The notes beneath the pieces are model-generated. The model saw only the letters and a list, made by a program, of their open reading frames with translations, made no database searches and was not told where the DNA came from. This document shows, one piece after another, positions 1 to 7,196 of a stretch of 45,358 nt of DNA. The position numbers and the translations under genes were made by a program. Within the stretch, counting starts at the first letter, position 1. Every line of letters starts with the position of its first letter. Origin of the DNA: Phycisphaerales bacterium UBA1845. GTDB lineage: Bacteria > Planctomycetota > Phycisphaerae > UBA1845. The stretch spans positions 1 to 45,358 of the forward strand of contig DDIR01000041.1 in NCBI GenBank assembly GCA_002338715.1. Direction: 5' to 3'.

Positions 1-1038
1 GCACTCAGCGATGCCGACACCGATTCACCGAGCTTTACCGCTCCGGATTCGGATGAGCAGATGTCGTTTGAGCTCACCGTCGAAGATGAAGGCGGATTGA
101 CCTCGACCGCAACCGTGTTTGTTTCGGTCACCGCGCCTTCTGAACCGCGTTTGTACATCGCCAACTTCGGCGGCAACAACATCACCAGCTACGCCAATCC
201 GTCAGCGGTGAACGGTAACATCGTTCCCGATACGAACCTGGCTGGTGCGCAGACTCAGTTGCTTGCACCATCGGACATCGTCGTCAACGGTGAAAACCAG
301 TTGCTGGCTTCCAACTTCGCCGCAGCTTCGGTGACGACCTATGACGATGCCGACCAGACCAACGGTAACCTGTCGCCTGACGGCAACGTTCAGGGTGCAG
401 CGACCCAGTTGAATCCGGCGGGTCCGACCACGCTGGCGATCAACACCGGTGAAGATCTCCTGTTCGTCGCGGACATCGTGACCGACGACATCAAGGTTTT
501 CTCGGATACGTCAAGCTCGACGTTCAACGGCAACACGGCGCCGATCCGTACGATCACCAGTGCCGACTTGAACAATCCGTTCGGCATCAACTTCGGTTCG
601 GATGATGACTTGTACGTCGCGAACAATGGCAACAACAATGTCATCGTGTTTGCCAACGCCAGTTCGCTCAACGGTAACGTGAATGCGACCCGTATCATCA
701 CGAGTGCAGCGTTCGCTAACATCTTCGACGTCTTCGTCGACTCGACCGACACCATGTACGTCGTCGACAGGAACGGTTTCATCTTCACGTTCTTTGATGC
801 TTCGACGCTCAACGGTGTGGTTCAGCCCGACCTGACGCTGACGGTTCCCGGAGCCACGCAGTTGACTGCGATCGCGGTTGACCAAGCCGGTACGGCTTAC
901 ATCGTGGACGCTGGCAACAACGCAGTGTTCAGCTACGACGACATCGACCTGCTCAACGGTGTGATCGCTCCGGACCGTACGATCCAGGGCGCCAACACGC
1001 AGCTGAGCCTTCCGATCCGGGTCTTCCTGGTCGAGTAG
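1..1038 (+). CDS. C-terminal part of a large exported beta-propeller protein (5' end outside window)
   Basis: The reading frame is open from the first base to a TAG at 1036-1038, so the gene starts upstream of the window. The first ~45 residues look like the end of a PKD/Ig-like domain (pattern S-F-x-L-T-V-x-D-x-x-G followed by T-A-T-V-x-V-S-V). The remaining ~290 residues are about six repeats of ~45-50 residues, each with a 'LYVAN.G.NNV.VF' strand, then 'NGN..P.RTI' and 'TQL..P' segments. This is typical of six-bladed NHL/SMP-30-like propellers. Such proteins are exported or surface-bound, and ligands cannot be predicted. No dockerin-like tail or membrane anchor is present at the C-terminus, unlike several other large secreted proteins here. 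A strong terminator follows 30 bases downstream. Coding status is certain and function unknown. Confidence 0.85.
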   Translation, partial: ALSDADTDSPSFTAPDSDEQMSFELTVEDEGGLTSTATVFVSVTAPSEPRLYIANFGGNNITSYANPSAVNGNIVPDTNLAGAQTQLLAPSDIVVNGENQLLASNFAAASVTTYDDADQTNGNLSPDGNVQGAATQLNPAGPTTLAINTGEDLLFVADIVTDDIKVFSDTSSSTFNGNTAPIRTITSADLNNPFGINFGSDDDLYVANNGNNNVIVFANASSLNGNVNATRIITSAAFANIFDVFVDSTDTMYVVDRNGFIFTFFDASTLNGVVQPDLTLTVPGATQLTAIAVDQAGTAYIVDAGNNAVFSYDDIDLLNGVIAPDRTIQGANTQLSLPIRVFLVE

Positions 1039-1067
1039 TCAAGGAAGAAAACATAACCTCAAATAAT

Positions 1068-1112
1068 GGGTGGGGTCTCGGGAATCATACTCCCGGGACC
1101 CCACCCTTTTTC
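1068..1112 (+). terminator. Rho-independent terminator
   Basis: A 16-bp stem (1068-1083 with 1091-1106, one T-G wobble) with a 7-base loop is followed by a T-rich run at 1107-1112. It lies just after the stop codon of the propeller gene and separates it from the opposing fasciclin gene. Confidence 0.93.
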
Positions 1113-1211
1113 TGTACAGGTATGCCGTAGAAATCGGAGTCTTATCGCTGCAATGATTTGAACATCAGTGCAGTTGGCTCCAAGTCGTCTGGGTCATTCA
1201 AGGCCGATGCA

Positions 1212-2156
1212 TTAACCACCGGCATGGGCATGACCTGCATTGGCTGGCATCAAAACCGAATCGATGACGTGGATGACGCCGTTGTCCGCTTTGACGTCGG
1301 TCTTGACAACAGTTGCGTCATTGACTTTCACACCATTGCTTGTGTTGATCTTTACCGATTGCCCTTGCAGCGTGCCCGCTTTGCTGAGCTTCACGACATC
1401 TTTGGCCAATACTTCACCAGGCACAACGTGATACGTCAGAATCGCTTTGAGCTTTTCCGGATCGTTGAGCAACCCTTCCACGGTTCCTGCAGGAAGCTTA
1501 GCAAATGCCTCATCGGTCGGTGCGAAAACCGTGAACGGCCCTTCGCCACGCAGCGCCCCCGTCAAACCGGCTGCATCCAATGCGGTCAGCAACGTCTTAA
1601 ACGAGCCAGCCGAACGCGCAACCTCGACGATGTCGTTCTTTGGGAGCAGCACCGTATCTATCACGTGAATCACGCCGTTTGAGGTTTCAATGTCGGTCGA
1701 TACGACATTCGCGGAACCAACCTTCACACCATCGGCAACCGAAATATCCAGCGACTGCCCCAGCGCGGTGTGTGCCGAACGCAACTTAACGACGTCGGCG
1801 GCCATCACCTTACCCGGCACAACGTGGTACTTGAGGATTGCAGCCAGTCGATCCGGATCGGCAAGAAGTTTCTCGACGGTACCGGACGGCAACTTCGCAA
1901 ATGCATCGTCCGTTGGCGCAAACACGGTAAAGGGTCCATCCGACTTGAGCGTGTCAACCAATCCGGCTGCCTTGACCGCCGCCACCAAAGTATCGAAGTT
2001 ACCCGCCGCCACCGCTGTATCGACAATGTCTTTGGTGGCGGTCTTCTTGGCGTCCGAGCCATGCCCACATGATCCGCAATGACCGTACGAAGCCGGTACG
2101 ACCGCAACCATCATTACTGCCACGCCACACAACAACATCTGACTTTGCTTACGCAT
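1212..2156 (-). CDS. Exported protein with two fasciclin (FAS1) domains
   Basis: This 314-residue protein has a signal peptide (residues 1-25, hydrophobic core [15 protein letters not shown]) and a short Cys/His/Gly-rich segment (HCGSCGHG). Two tandem FAS1 domains follow at about 38-168 and 170-303. Each contains the FAS1 hallmarks '[10 protein letters not shown](D/E)AFAKLP.GTVE.LL', 'LKYHVVPG' and '[11 protein letters not shown]'. The C-terminus ends in HAHAGG. FAS1 domains are extracellular adhesion modules. The ATG at 2156 is preceded by an AAGGA-type ribosome site. The gene is divergent from an ECF sigma/RskA pair. In mycobacteria the SigK-RskA pair controls the FAS1 proteins MPT70 and MPT83, so this gene is a natural candidate target; that link is inferred. 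FAS1 identity is very secure. Confidence 0.96.
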   Translation of the reverse strand: MRKQSQMLLCGVAVMMVAVVPASYGHCGSCGHGSDAKKTATKDIVDTAVAAGNFDTLVAAVKAAGLVDTLKSDGPFTVFAPTDDAFAKLPSGTVEKLLADPDRLAAILKYHVVPGKVMAADVVKLRSAHTALGQSLDISVADGVKVGSANVVSTDIETSNGVIHVIDTVLLPKNDIVEVARSAGSFKTLLTALDAAGLTGALRGEGPFTVFAPTDEAFAKLPAGTVEGLLNDPEKLKAILTYHVVPGEVLAKDVVKLSKAGTLQGQSVKINTSNGVKVNDATVVKTDVKADNGVIHVIDSVLMPANAGHAHAGG

Positions 2157-2552
2157 ACCATCACCATCCTTTTTGAGTTAAAAGTGTTTCGCCAATCGAG
2201 CGTCGATGAACTTGCGTTCCGAGTTGGACTTCGCGGCGCACCACGAGACAGATTCAAGATGGTCCGATTTCGCGTGTCGGAACTTGTGGTTCGACTCCTG
2301 TTGAAAAAAAGCCGCGATCGATCGCGCTGACCCGATTCAGACGATTTTTTTGAATCCAACCGGATTCTTCCCCCGAACCCGTGAAAGAAGCCCCGGTTGG
2401 TCCCGACCGCGTCGAAAATGCGCGACCAGGCGGGTCCAGTTGCGAACCGGCGTGAATTCGGCCATGCTCATTGATGTGTTTGAAAGATGAATTCACCAGT
2501 CCGGCTACATCGTTGACGTGATTGATGCGATTGAACGGCGCCGCCAAACGGG
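2157..2552. promoter_or_regulatory. Divergent control region between fasciclin and sigma-factor genes
   Basis: This 396-base gap must hold the promoters for both divergent genes. It contains a 14-base perfect palindrome, CGCGATCGATCGCG (2313-2326), preceded on the plus strand by seven A's. On the minus strand it therefore reads as a loop-poor hairpin followed by a T run, about 160 bases before the fasciclin start. On the minus strand a GGAAC, the common -35 core of ECF promoters, lies ~60 bases before the fasciclin ATG (about 2216-2220). I could not identify a matching -10 with confidence. No small gene is convincing here. Confidence 0.5.
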
Positions 2553-3140
2553 TTGGATCCTGAATTGAGTGACACGTTACTTCAGAAGGTTGCAGCCGGT
2601 GAAACAGCCGCCGTCGCGGCATGCGTTGATGCCTACGGCGGGTTGGTGTGGTCACTTGCGCGCCGCTTCCTCGATCACCCATCTGAAGCCGAAGATGCCG
2701 TGCAGGAGGTCTTCATCGAAATTTGGAAGAATGCGGCGAGATTCGACCCCACGGTTGCTTCCGAAACAACGTTCGTGGCGATGATCGCGCGGCGTCGATT
2801 GATCGACCGTCGTCGACGAGACGCCCGCAGACCCGTCAACGAATCCACGCCCGTTGATGAACTGTCCATCCCCAGTCCAAACACATTGGATGAAATCGAT
2901 ATTCGAGATGAAGCCGCGCATGCCGCTTCCGCGCTGGGAAGGCTCAAACCGGATCAACGACGGGTCCTCAAACTCGCGGTTTGTCAGGGGTGGCCCCATC
3001 AACTCATCGCCGATCGACTGGGCATGCCGCTTGGCACGGTCAAGACGCATGTGCGCCGCGGCCTGATCAAGTTACGCGAGGAGTTGCAAGCCGATCACCA
3101 CAAACCTCAACTGAATGAGTCCGGAAAGGAGGCCGTGTGA
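2553..3140 (+). CDS. ECF-family RNA polymerase sigma factor (SigK-like)
   Basis: The protein has 195 residues with the two-domain layout of ECF sigma factors. Region 2 is about residues 20-90, with 'SEAEDAVQEVFIEIW' core-binding helix and 'ARRRLIDRRRRD'. Region 4 is about 130-185 and carries the helix-turn-helix 'IADRLGMPLGTVKTHVRRGLIKLRE'. It directs RNA polymerase to a specific promoter set. The start is a TTG at 2553. It has only a weak ribosome site, but no better in-frame start lies upstream, and the N-terminus (MDPELSDTLLQKVAAGETAA) fits the family. Its TGA overlaps the ATG of the anti-sigma gene by one base, so translation of the two is coupled. Pairing with an RskA-type anti-sigma factor points to the SigK/SigL-type group. 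The exact ECF group cannot be settled by eye. Confidence 0.93.
   Translation: MDPELSDTLLQKVAAGETAAVAACVDAYGGLVWSLARRFLDHPSEAEDAVQEVFIEIWKNAARFDPTVASETTFVAMIARRRLIDRRRRDARRPVNESTPVDELSIPSPNTLDEIDIRDEAAHAASALGRLKPDQRRVLKLAVCQGWPHQLIADRLGMPLGTVKTHVRRGLIKLREELQADHHKPQLNESGKEAV
3125..3132 (+). promoter_or_regulatory. Ribosome binding site deciding the anti-sigma start
   Basis: AAAGGAGG lies inside the end of the sigma gene, 7 bases before the ATG at 3140. This favours that ATG over the GTG at 3137, which would be only 4 bases away. Confidence 0.8.
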
Positions 3141-3928
3141 TGAACGAAGACACCGCGCGAGCCGACGAACGACTCATGCAATTGCTTGCCGATCGGGCAA
3201 CCGAAGGTCTTGATGCATCAGCGTCAATCGAGTTGGATGCACTGCTCGCGAATCATCCAGATTGTCGCGGTGACGAATTGGAATGGGCTGCGACGCTGAT
3301 CGACATTGCGGTCATGCCACGCGCAGTCGAACCACTACCGAGCCGACTTCGCACGCGCGTGATGGTTGACGCGATGGAACACTTTGATGTGACGCCTGCC
3401 GGGTTAACGATTGCTTCCGAAACGAAGACTCCGTTGGAGCGATCGTCCAGCCGTCTCGCCTGGTATCTAGCCGCAGCTTCCATCCTGCTCGCAATTGCGG
3501 CTTGGTGGCCGGCGTTTGAAACGAAACCCGATTCTGAACCGCGTCTTACCCAGTACGATCGATTCCTGCGAGAGGCTGACGATGTGGTGCGGGGCAAGTG
3601 GAGTGGGAAGGTCGCAGGTTACGAAAACGTCACGGGGGAATTTGCCTGGAGTGGTAAGCGACAGACTGGGTTCATGCGATTTAACGATCTTCCTCCCAAC
3701 GACCCGAACGTTTCGCAGTACCAATTGTGGATTGTCGATCCCGCGCGCGACAAACACCCAATCGACGGTGGGGTTTTTGACATCGATGCAGAAAGGAACG
3801 TCATTGTTCCCATTGATGCGAAGTTGACTGTTGTGCAGCCTACGGTGTTTGCCGTTACGCTGGAAAAACCCGGCGGTGTTGTGGTATCGCAAGGCCCACT
3901 GCTGGTCGTAGGTACAATCGCGGGCTAG
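3140..3928 (+). CDS. RskA-type membrane anti-sigma factor
   Basis: This 262-residue protein has an acidic N-terminal cytoplasmic segment (1-85) that should hold the cognate sigma factor, one membrane helix at about 103-122 (LAWYLAAASILLAIAAWWP), and an extracytoplasmic C-terminal domain. The C-terminal domain has the RskA pattern: 'YQLWIVDP', 'GGVFDI', 'FAVTLEKPGGV', 'QGPLLVVG'. The N-terminal region has no HxxxCxxC zinc motif, so it is not a ChrR/ZAS-type anti-sigma factor. RskA proteins are usually inactivated by regulated proteolysis, which frees the sigma factor. The start at 3140 overlaps the sigma stop codon and has a strong ribosome site. The next gene, for a B12-binding protein, begins 38 bases downstream on the same strand and is probably co-transcribed. 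Confidence 0.93.
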   Translation: MNEDTARADERLMQLLADRATEGLDASASIELDALLANHPDCRGDELEWAATLIDIAVMPRAVEPLPSRLRTRVMVDAMEHFDVTPAGLTIASETKTPLERSSSRLAWYLAAASILLAIAAWWPAFETKPDSEPRLTQYDRFLREADDVVRGKWSGKVAGYENVTGEFAWSGKRQTGFMRFNDLPPNDPNVSQYQLWIVDPARDKHPIDGGVFDIDAERNVIVPIDAKLTVVQPTVFAVTLEKPGGVVVSQGPLLVVGTIAG

Positions 3929-3966
3929 CTGCAAAAGCAGCGCTGGTTTTGACACCGAGACTCACC

Positions 3967-5043
3967 ATGGACACAACCGCAAAACAGGCCAGTTACGTCA
4001 TCGACTCCGTGGCGAAAGCCGTGGCCAATTGGACCGTTGACGAACACGCCCGGTTGAATCCGCAGATGCCCGAACGCTACGGCGCTTCATGGCGTGCTGA
4101 TTGGATCGGCCACACCCTCGCCCAACTGCACATGCTTGCCCAGGCGGTCGCCGTTCGCAGCCCCGTTCTGTTCGCCAATTCCGTCCGCTGGACGCACGAG
4201 TCTTTTGAAGCACGTGGCATCACGGAAGCCGACCTGAAGCAGAACGCGCGCTGCATGCGCGAAATCCTCGAGAAAGAGCTTCCACCGGCCATCAGTCAAA
4301 ACGCACTGCCCATCCTCGATGCGTCGCTTACAAGCTTGCCCGTTCAGGCCACAGATACCGGCAACCAAAATGCCGGCGCCCAAGATGCAGGCGAATCGCT
4401 TGTAAAGGAAGTCGTCCTCAAGTACCTGACCGCGATTCTGGAATCGGACCGGGTTGCGGCTGAATCCATCGTGCTGTCGACATTGGATCGCGGACTCTCG
4501 GTTCCCGACATCTATGAAAAAATCTTGTCACCGGCGCAGTCGCGCCTTGGACAAATGTGGCACCGTGGCGAGATCAGTGTTGCTGACGAACATTTCGGCA
4601 GCGCCACGACGCAAGCTGTCATGTCTCAATTGCGCCCCAGCTTCAAGCGCGCCGACCGCAACGGCCGACTCGTGGTCGGGACGTCCACGCCCGGCGACCT
4701 GCATGAGATTGGCCTGCAGATGGTTGTCGATCTGTTTGAGTTGGATGGTTGGGGTGTCGTCTACCTCGGCGCCAATACGCCGATCGCCGACGTGGTCGAA
4801 TTGCTCAAGCGCCGCAAACCCGACCTGCTCGCCCTTTCGGTGAGCACGGCACTTATGTTGCGCGATGCAGGCGAGTTGATCGAAACCGTACGGGCGGATC
4901 ACGATGTCGCCCAAACCAAACTGCTCATTGGCGGACCGCCGTTTCGCTCGGTCGAAGGACTGTGGCGGGAACTGGGTGCGGACGGATGTGCCCTCACGTC
5001 CACCGAAGCTGTCAAAGTGGGTAACATGCTAGTCTCTGTCTAA
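3967..5043 (+). CDS. Cobalamin-binding putative photoreceptor without a DNA-binding domain
   Basis: The protein has 358 residues. About 145-225 form the helical B12 cap domain and 230-358 the Rossmann-like B12-binding domain. The cap has W198-x9-E208-H209, the W-x9-EH signature of CarH/LitR photoreceptors that senses the adenosyl group. H199 directly follows W198, as does the light-state upper ligand of Thermus CarH. The Rossmann domain has DLHEIG (D244, H246, G249), the DxHxxG lower-ligand motif, and later 'YLGANTP' and 'LALSVS'. The first ~125 residues are not a MerR helix-turn-helix. They form an all-helical domain (YGASWRADWIGHTLAQLHML, FANSVRWTHESFEARGI, LEKELPP) that resembles globin-like sensors, perhaps the photoglobin type; this is a guess. 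I chose ATG 3967 over an upstream TTG at 3949; neither has a good ribosome site. It follows the sigma/anti-sigma pair, so a signalling role through them is likely. Confidence 0.88.
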   Translation: MDTTAKQASYVIDSVAKAVANWTVDEHARLNPQMPERYGASWRADWIGHTLAQLHMLAQAVAVRSPVLFANSVRWTHESFEARGITEADLKQNARCMREILEKELPPAISQNALPILDASLTSLPVQATDTGNQNAGAQDAGESLVKEVVLKYLTAILESDRVAAESIVLSTLDRGLSVPDIYEKILSPAQSRLGQMWHRGEISVADEHFGSATTQAVMSQLRPSFKRADRNGRLVVGTSTPGDLHEIGLQMVVDLFELDGWGVVYLGANTPIADVVELLKRRKPDLLALSVSTALMLRDAGELIETVRADHDVAQTKLLIGGPPFRSVEGLWRELGADGCALTSTEAVKVGNMLVSV

Positions 5044-5047
5044 TTGT

Positions 5048-5067
5048 GCCCCCTCTGGGCGTTTTTT
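5048..5067 (+). terminator. Weak possible terminator after the B12-protein gene
   Basis: A short GCCC/GGGC hairpin (5048-5051 with 5057-5060, one flanking T-G wobble) is followed by G and six T's. It starts 4 bases after the stop codon. The short stem makes its efficiency doubtful, but it would end a sigma/anti-sigma/B12 operon. Confidence 0.4.
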
Positions 5068-5274
5068 GCACTTTCTTGAATCCACTGATCCAGAGCCATC
5101 GAATCCCATTGGGTCGTACCCTTCGCATGCTTGTGGAAGCCGATGGGTGGCTTGAGGGTCGGTTGAGTGGGTAAAGGTGGGTTGGCGCATCTGTCGATCG
5201 GCCCTAGTCAGGTGCGCCTCCCACTTGACCTCGATTTACCGATTTCTTCTTGAATTTCATCGTAAGGAACGCAC

Positions 5275-6540
5275 ATGCGTATCGCTCCTAGCGTTGTGGT
5301 CAGTTTCGTGCTGACACAAATCGTTGCAGCAGGACCCGCACTCGGGTCGGAGCCAGCACGGCTTGATTGGCCACAATGGCGTGGGCCCGATCGTGACGCA
5401 ATCCTGCGCGATGGACCCCGCTGGCCCGATTCATTCTCGACTTTACAGAAACGCTGGCGCGTATCGCTCGGTCCTGGATATTCAGGGCCAATAGTCTGGG
5501 GTGACCGCATTTTCGTCACCGAAACGCAAAACAAAGAAACGGAAGTTGTGCGGGCTCTGGATCGGAGAGACGGGCGAGAAATCTGGCGGGCAGAGTGGCC
5601 GGGTTCCTTAAGCGTTCCGTTCTTCGCCAAGTCCAATGGCGACTGGATTCGTTCGACTCCGGCATGCGATGGCAAATCGCTATATGTTGCCGGCATTCGT
5701 GACGTTTTGGTTTGTCTGGATGTCACCACGGGCGCTGTGCGGTGGCGATTGGATTTTCCCAAGCAGATCGACAGCCCGGTTCCGTCATTTGGTTTCGTCT
5801 CGTCGCCGTTGCTGCATGGCGACTACGTCTACGTGCAGGCTGGTGGTGGACTGGCCAAGGTTGACAAGGCAACGGGTGCGTTGGTCTGGAAAGTCTTGGA
5901 CGACGGTGGAGGCATGAACAGCGCCTTCTCTTCGCCCATTCTTGCAAAGATCGGAGATACAAAACAATTGTTGGTGCAGACCCGGCAGGAACTGACGGGC
6001 GTGGATCTGGATACTGGAGAGATCCTGTGGCGTCAGACGGTGCCGTCATTTCGCGGGATGAACATCCTGACGCCAACCGTATACAACGATGGCGTGTTTA
6101 CCAGCACGTACAAGAATCGATCATTCTACTATCAGCTGACAACCAAGCAAGGAAAGACGACGATTCAGGAAGCCTGGGAGGCCAAGGCACGCGGCTACAT
6201 GTCTTCGCCCGTGGTCATCGACGACCACGCATACTTGCATCTTGGCAATGGGAGGTTCTGTTGCATTGACCTCAGGACCGGAGAAGAGAAGTGGCGATCA
6301 AAACCTTTCGGAAAATATTGGAGTATGGTTGCGCAAGGCAAACGCATTCTCGCACTGGACGAAAGCGGCGACTTGTTTCTGATTGACGCGAATCCTGAAG
6401 CATTTCGACCGATGGATCGCAAAGTTGTCGCAGAAAACGAATGCTGGGCGCATGTCGCCGTCAGCGGAGAGACGGTGTTGGTACGCGATCTTTCCGGAAT
6501 CACCGCATTCAAATGGTCAAACGAAACGCAAAAAAATTAG
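5275..6540 (+). CDS. Exported PQQ-like beta-propeller protein
   Basis: The 421-residue protein has an N-terminal signal peptide (cleavage near ALG-SEP, residue ~25). A PQQ-like WD40-type propeller follows, opening with 'WPQWRGPDRD', the planctomycete-style entry motif. It has repeated blades of the form 'L.V..G......D..TG...W' (e.g. DVTTGAVRWRL, DKATGALVWKV, DLDTGEILWRQ, DLRTGEEKWRS). Methanol dehydrogenase-type catalytic residues are not evident, so it is more likely a scaffold or binding protein like BamB than a quinoprotein enzyme. AAGGAA lies 5 bases before ATG 5275. The lipocalin gene starts 19 bases after its stop, so the two are probably one operon. The 231-base gap upstream probably carries its own promoter. 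Precise function is unknown. Confidence 0.88.
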   Translation: MRIAPSVVVSFVLTQIVAAGPALGSEPARLDWPQWRGPDRDAILRDGPRWPDSFSTLQKRWRVSLGPGYSGPIVWGDRIFVTETQNKETEVVRALDRRDGREIWRAEWPGSLSVPFFAKSNGDWIRSTPACDGKSLYVAGIRDVLVCLDVTTGAVRWRLDFPKQIDSPVPSFGFVSSPLLHGDYVYVQAGGGLAKVDKATGALVWKVLDDGGGMNSAFSSPILAKIGDTKQLLVQTRQELTGVDLDTGEILWRQTVPSFRGMNILTPTVYNDGVFTSTYKNRSFYYQLTTKQGKTTIQEAWEAKARGYMSSPVVIDDHAYLHLGNGRFCCIDLRTGEEKWRSKPFGKYWSMVAQGKRILALDESGDLFLIDANPEAFRPMDRKVVAENECWAHVAVSGETVLVRDLSGITAFKWSNETQKN

Positions 6541-6559
6541 CAACAATGGAGCAAGTCAA

Positions 6560-7153
6560 ATGTCCGTCCGAAGCAGAATCCAAAATAGATGCAGCGAATT
6601 CGGTGCACTCAAAAAACAAATCCGCATGGCCTCCCGCGTATCGTTGGTTGCCTGCATTGCCGCTGTTTCTGGATGTGGTGCGTTCTATCCGCCGCTTAGT
6701 ACGGTCGAAAAGGTGGACATCGATCGCTACACCGGCCGCTGGTTTGAAATCGCCCGTTATCCAAATTCGTTTGAAACCGGTTGCGTTGGCGTCACGGCCG
6801 ACTACGCGCTGAGGGATGACGGCCGGGTCAGCGTGACCAACACATGTGTTGAGGGTGATCTTGATGGCGAGGTGCGGACGATTGAGGGCGTCGCCCGCGT
6901 CACCGACTCAGCCACCAACGCCAAACTCGCAGTGTCGTTCTTTTTTCCGTTCGAGAGCGACTATTGGATTCTCGAACTGGGTGACGACTACGAATACGCT
7001 GTTGTCGGTGAACCGAGTCGCACCTTCCTTTGGATCCTAAGCCGCGAATCAACACTGGACGAAAGCATTCTTGAGGGTATCAAGAGTCGCTTGCCCGATT
7101 TGCAATACGATCCGGAGCGTCTGGAGATGGTCCCGCAGAATACCGATCAGTAA
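6560..7153 (+). CDS. blc: Bacterial lipocalin (Blc-like outer-membrane lipoprotein)
   Basis: The protein has 197 residues from ATG 6560, which is served by GGAG 8 bases upstream. A second start at 6626 (MASRVSLVACIAAVSGC) would give a more normal lipoprotein signal peptide. Both forms share the lipobox AVSG-C (Cys39 or Cys17). The mature part has lipocalin motif 1, 'YTGRWFEIARYPNSFE', plus 'CVGVTADYALRDDGRVSVTN' and 'YWILELGDDYEYAVVGEPSR.FLWILSR', all diagnostic of Blc. Blc binds fatty acids or lysophospholipids at the outer membrane. In many genomes it lies beside photolyase and SDR genes under light-responsive control. It is 19 bases after the PQQ-like gene and 43 bases before the SDR-DUF2867 gene, so it sits mid-operon. 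Identity is secure; the exact start is not. Confidence 0.92.
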   Translation: MSVRSRIQNRCSEFGALKKQIRMASRVSLVACIAAVSGCGAFYPPLSTVEKVDIDRYTGRWFEIARYPNSFETGCVGVTADYALRDDGRVSVTNTCVEGDLDGEVRTIEGVARVTDSATNAKLAVSFFFPFESDYWILELGDDYEYAVVGEPSRTFLWILSRESTLDESILEGIKSRLPDLQYDPERLEMVPQNTDQ

Positions 7154-7196
7154 ACCGGATCAACCACAACCCGGGTCGATTGGAATCGAACACGCA

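Noticed and set aside
3140..3928. Anti-sigma factor of the ChrR/ZAS zinc type, as expected for a singlet-oxygen sigma factor
   Set aside because: No HxxxCxxC motif or cupin domain is present; the membrane helix and C-terminal motifs fit RskA.
5086..5091. TGATCC near 5090 as a SigE-type -35 element upstream of the PQQ-like gene
   Set aside because: No matching TAAGA-like -10 at the right spacing was found.
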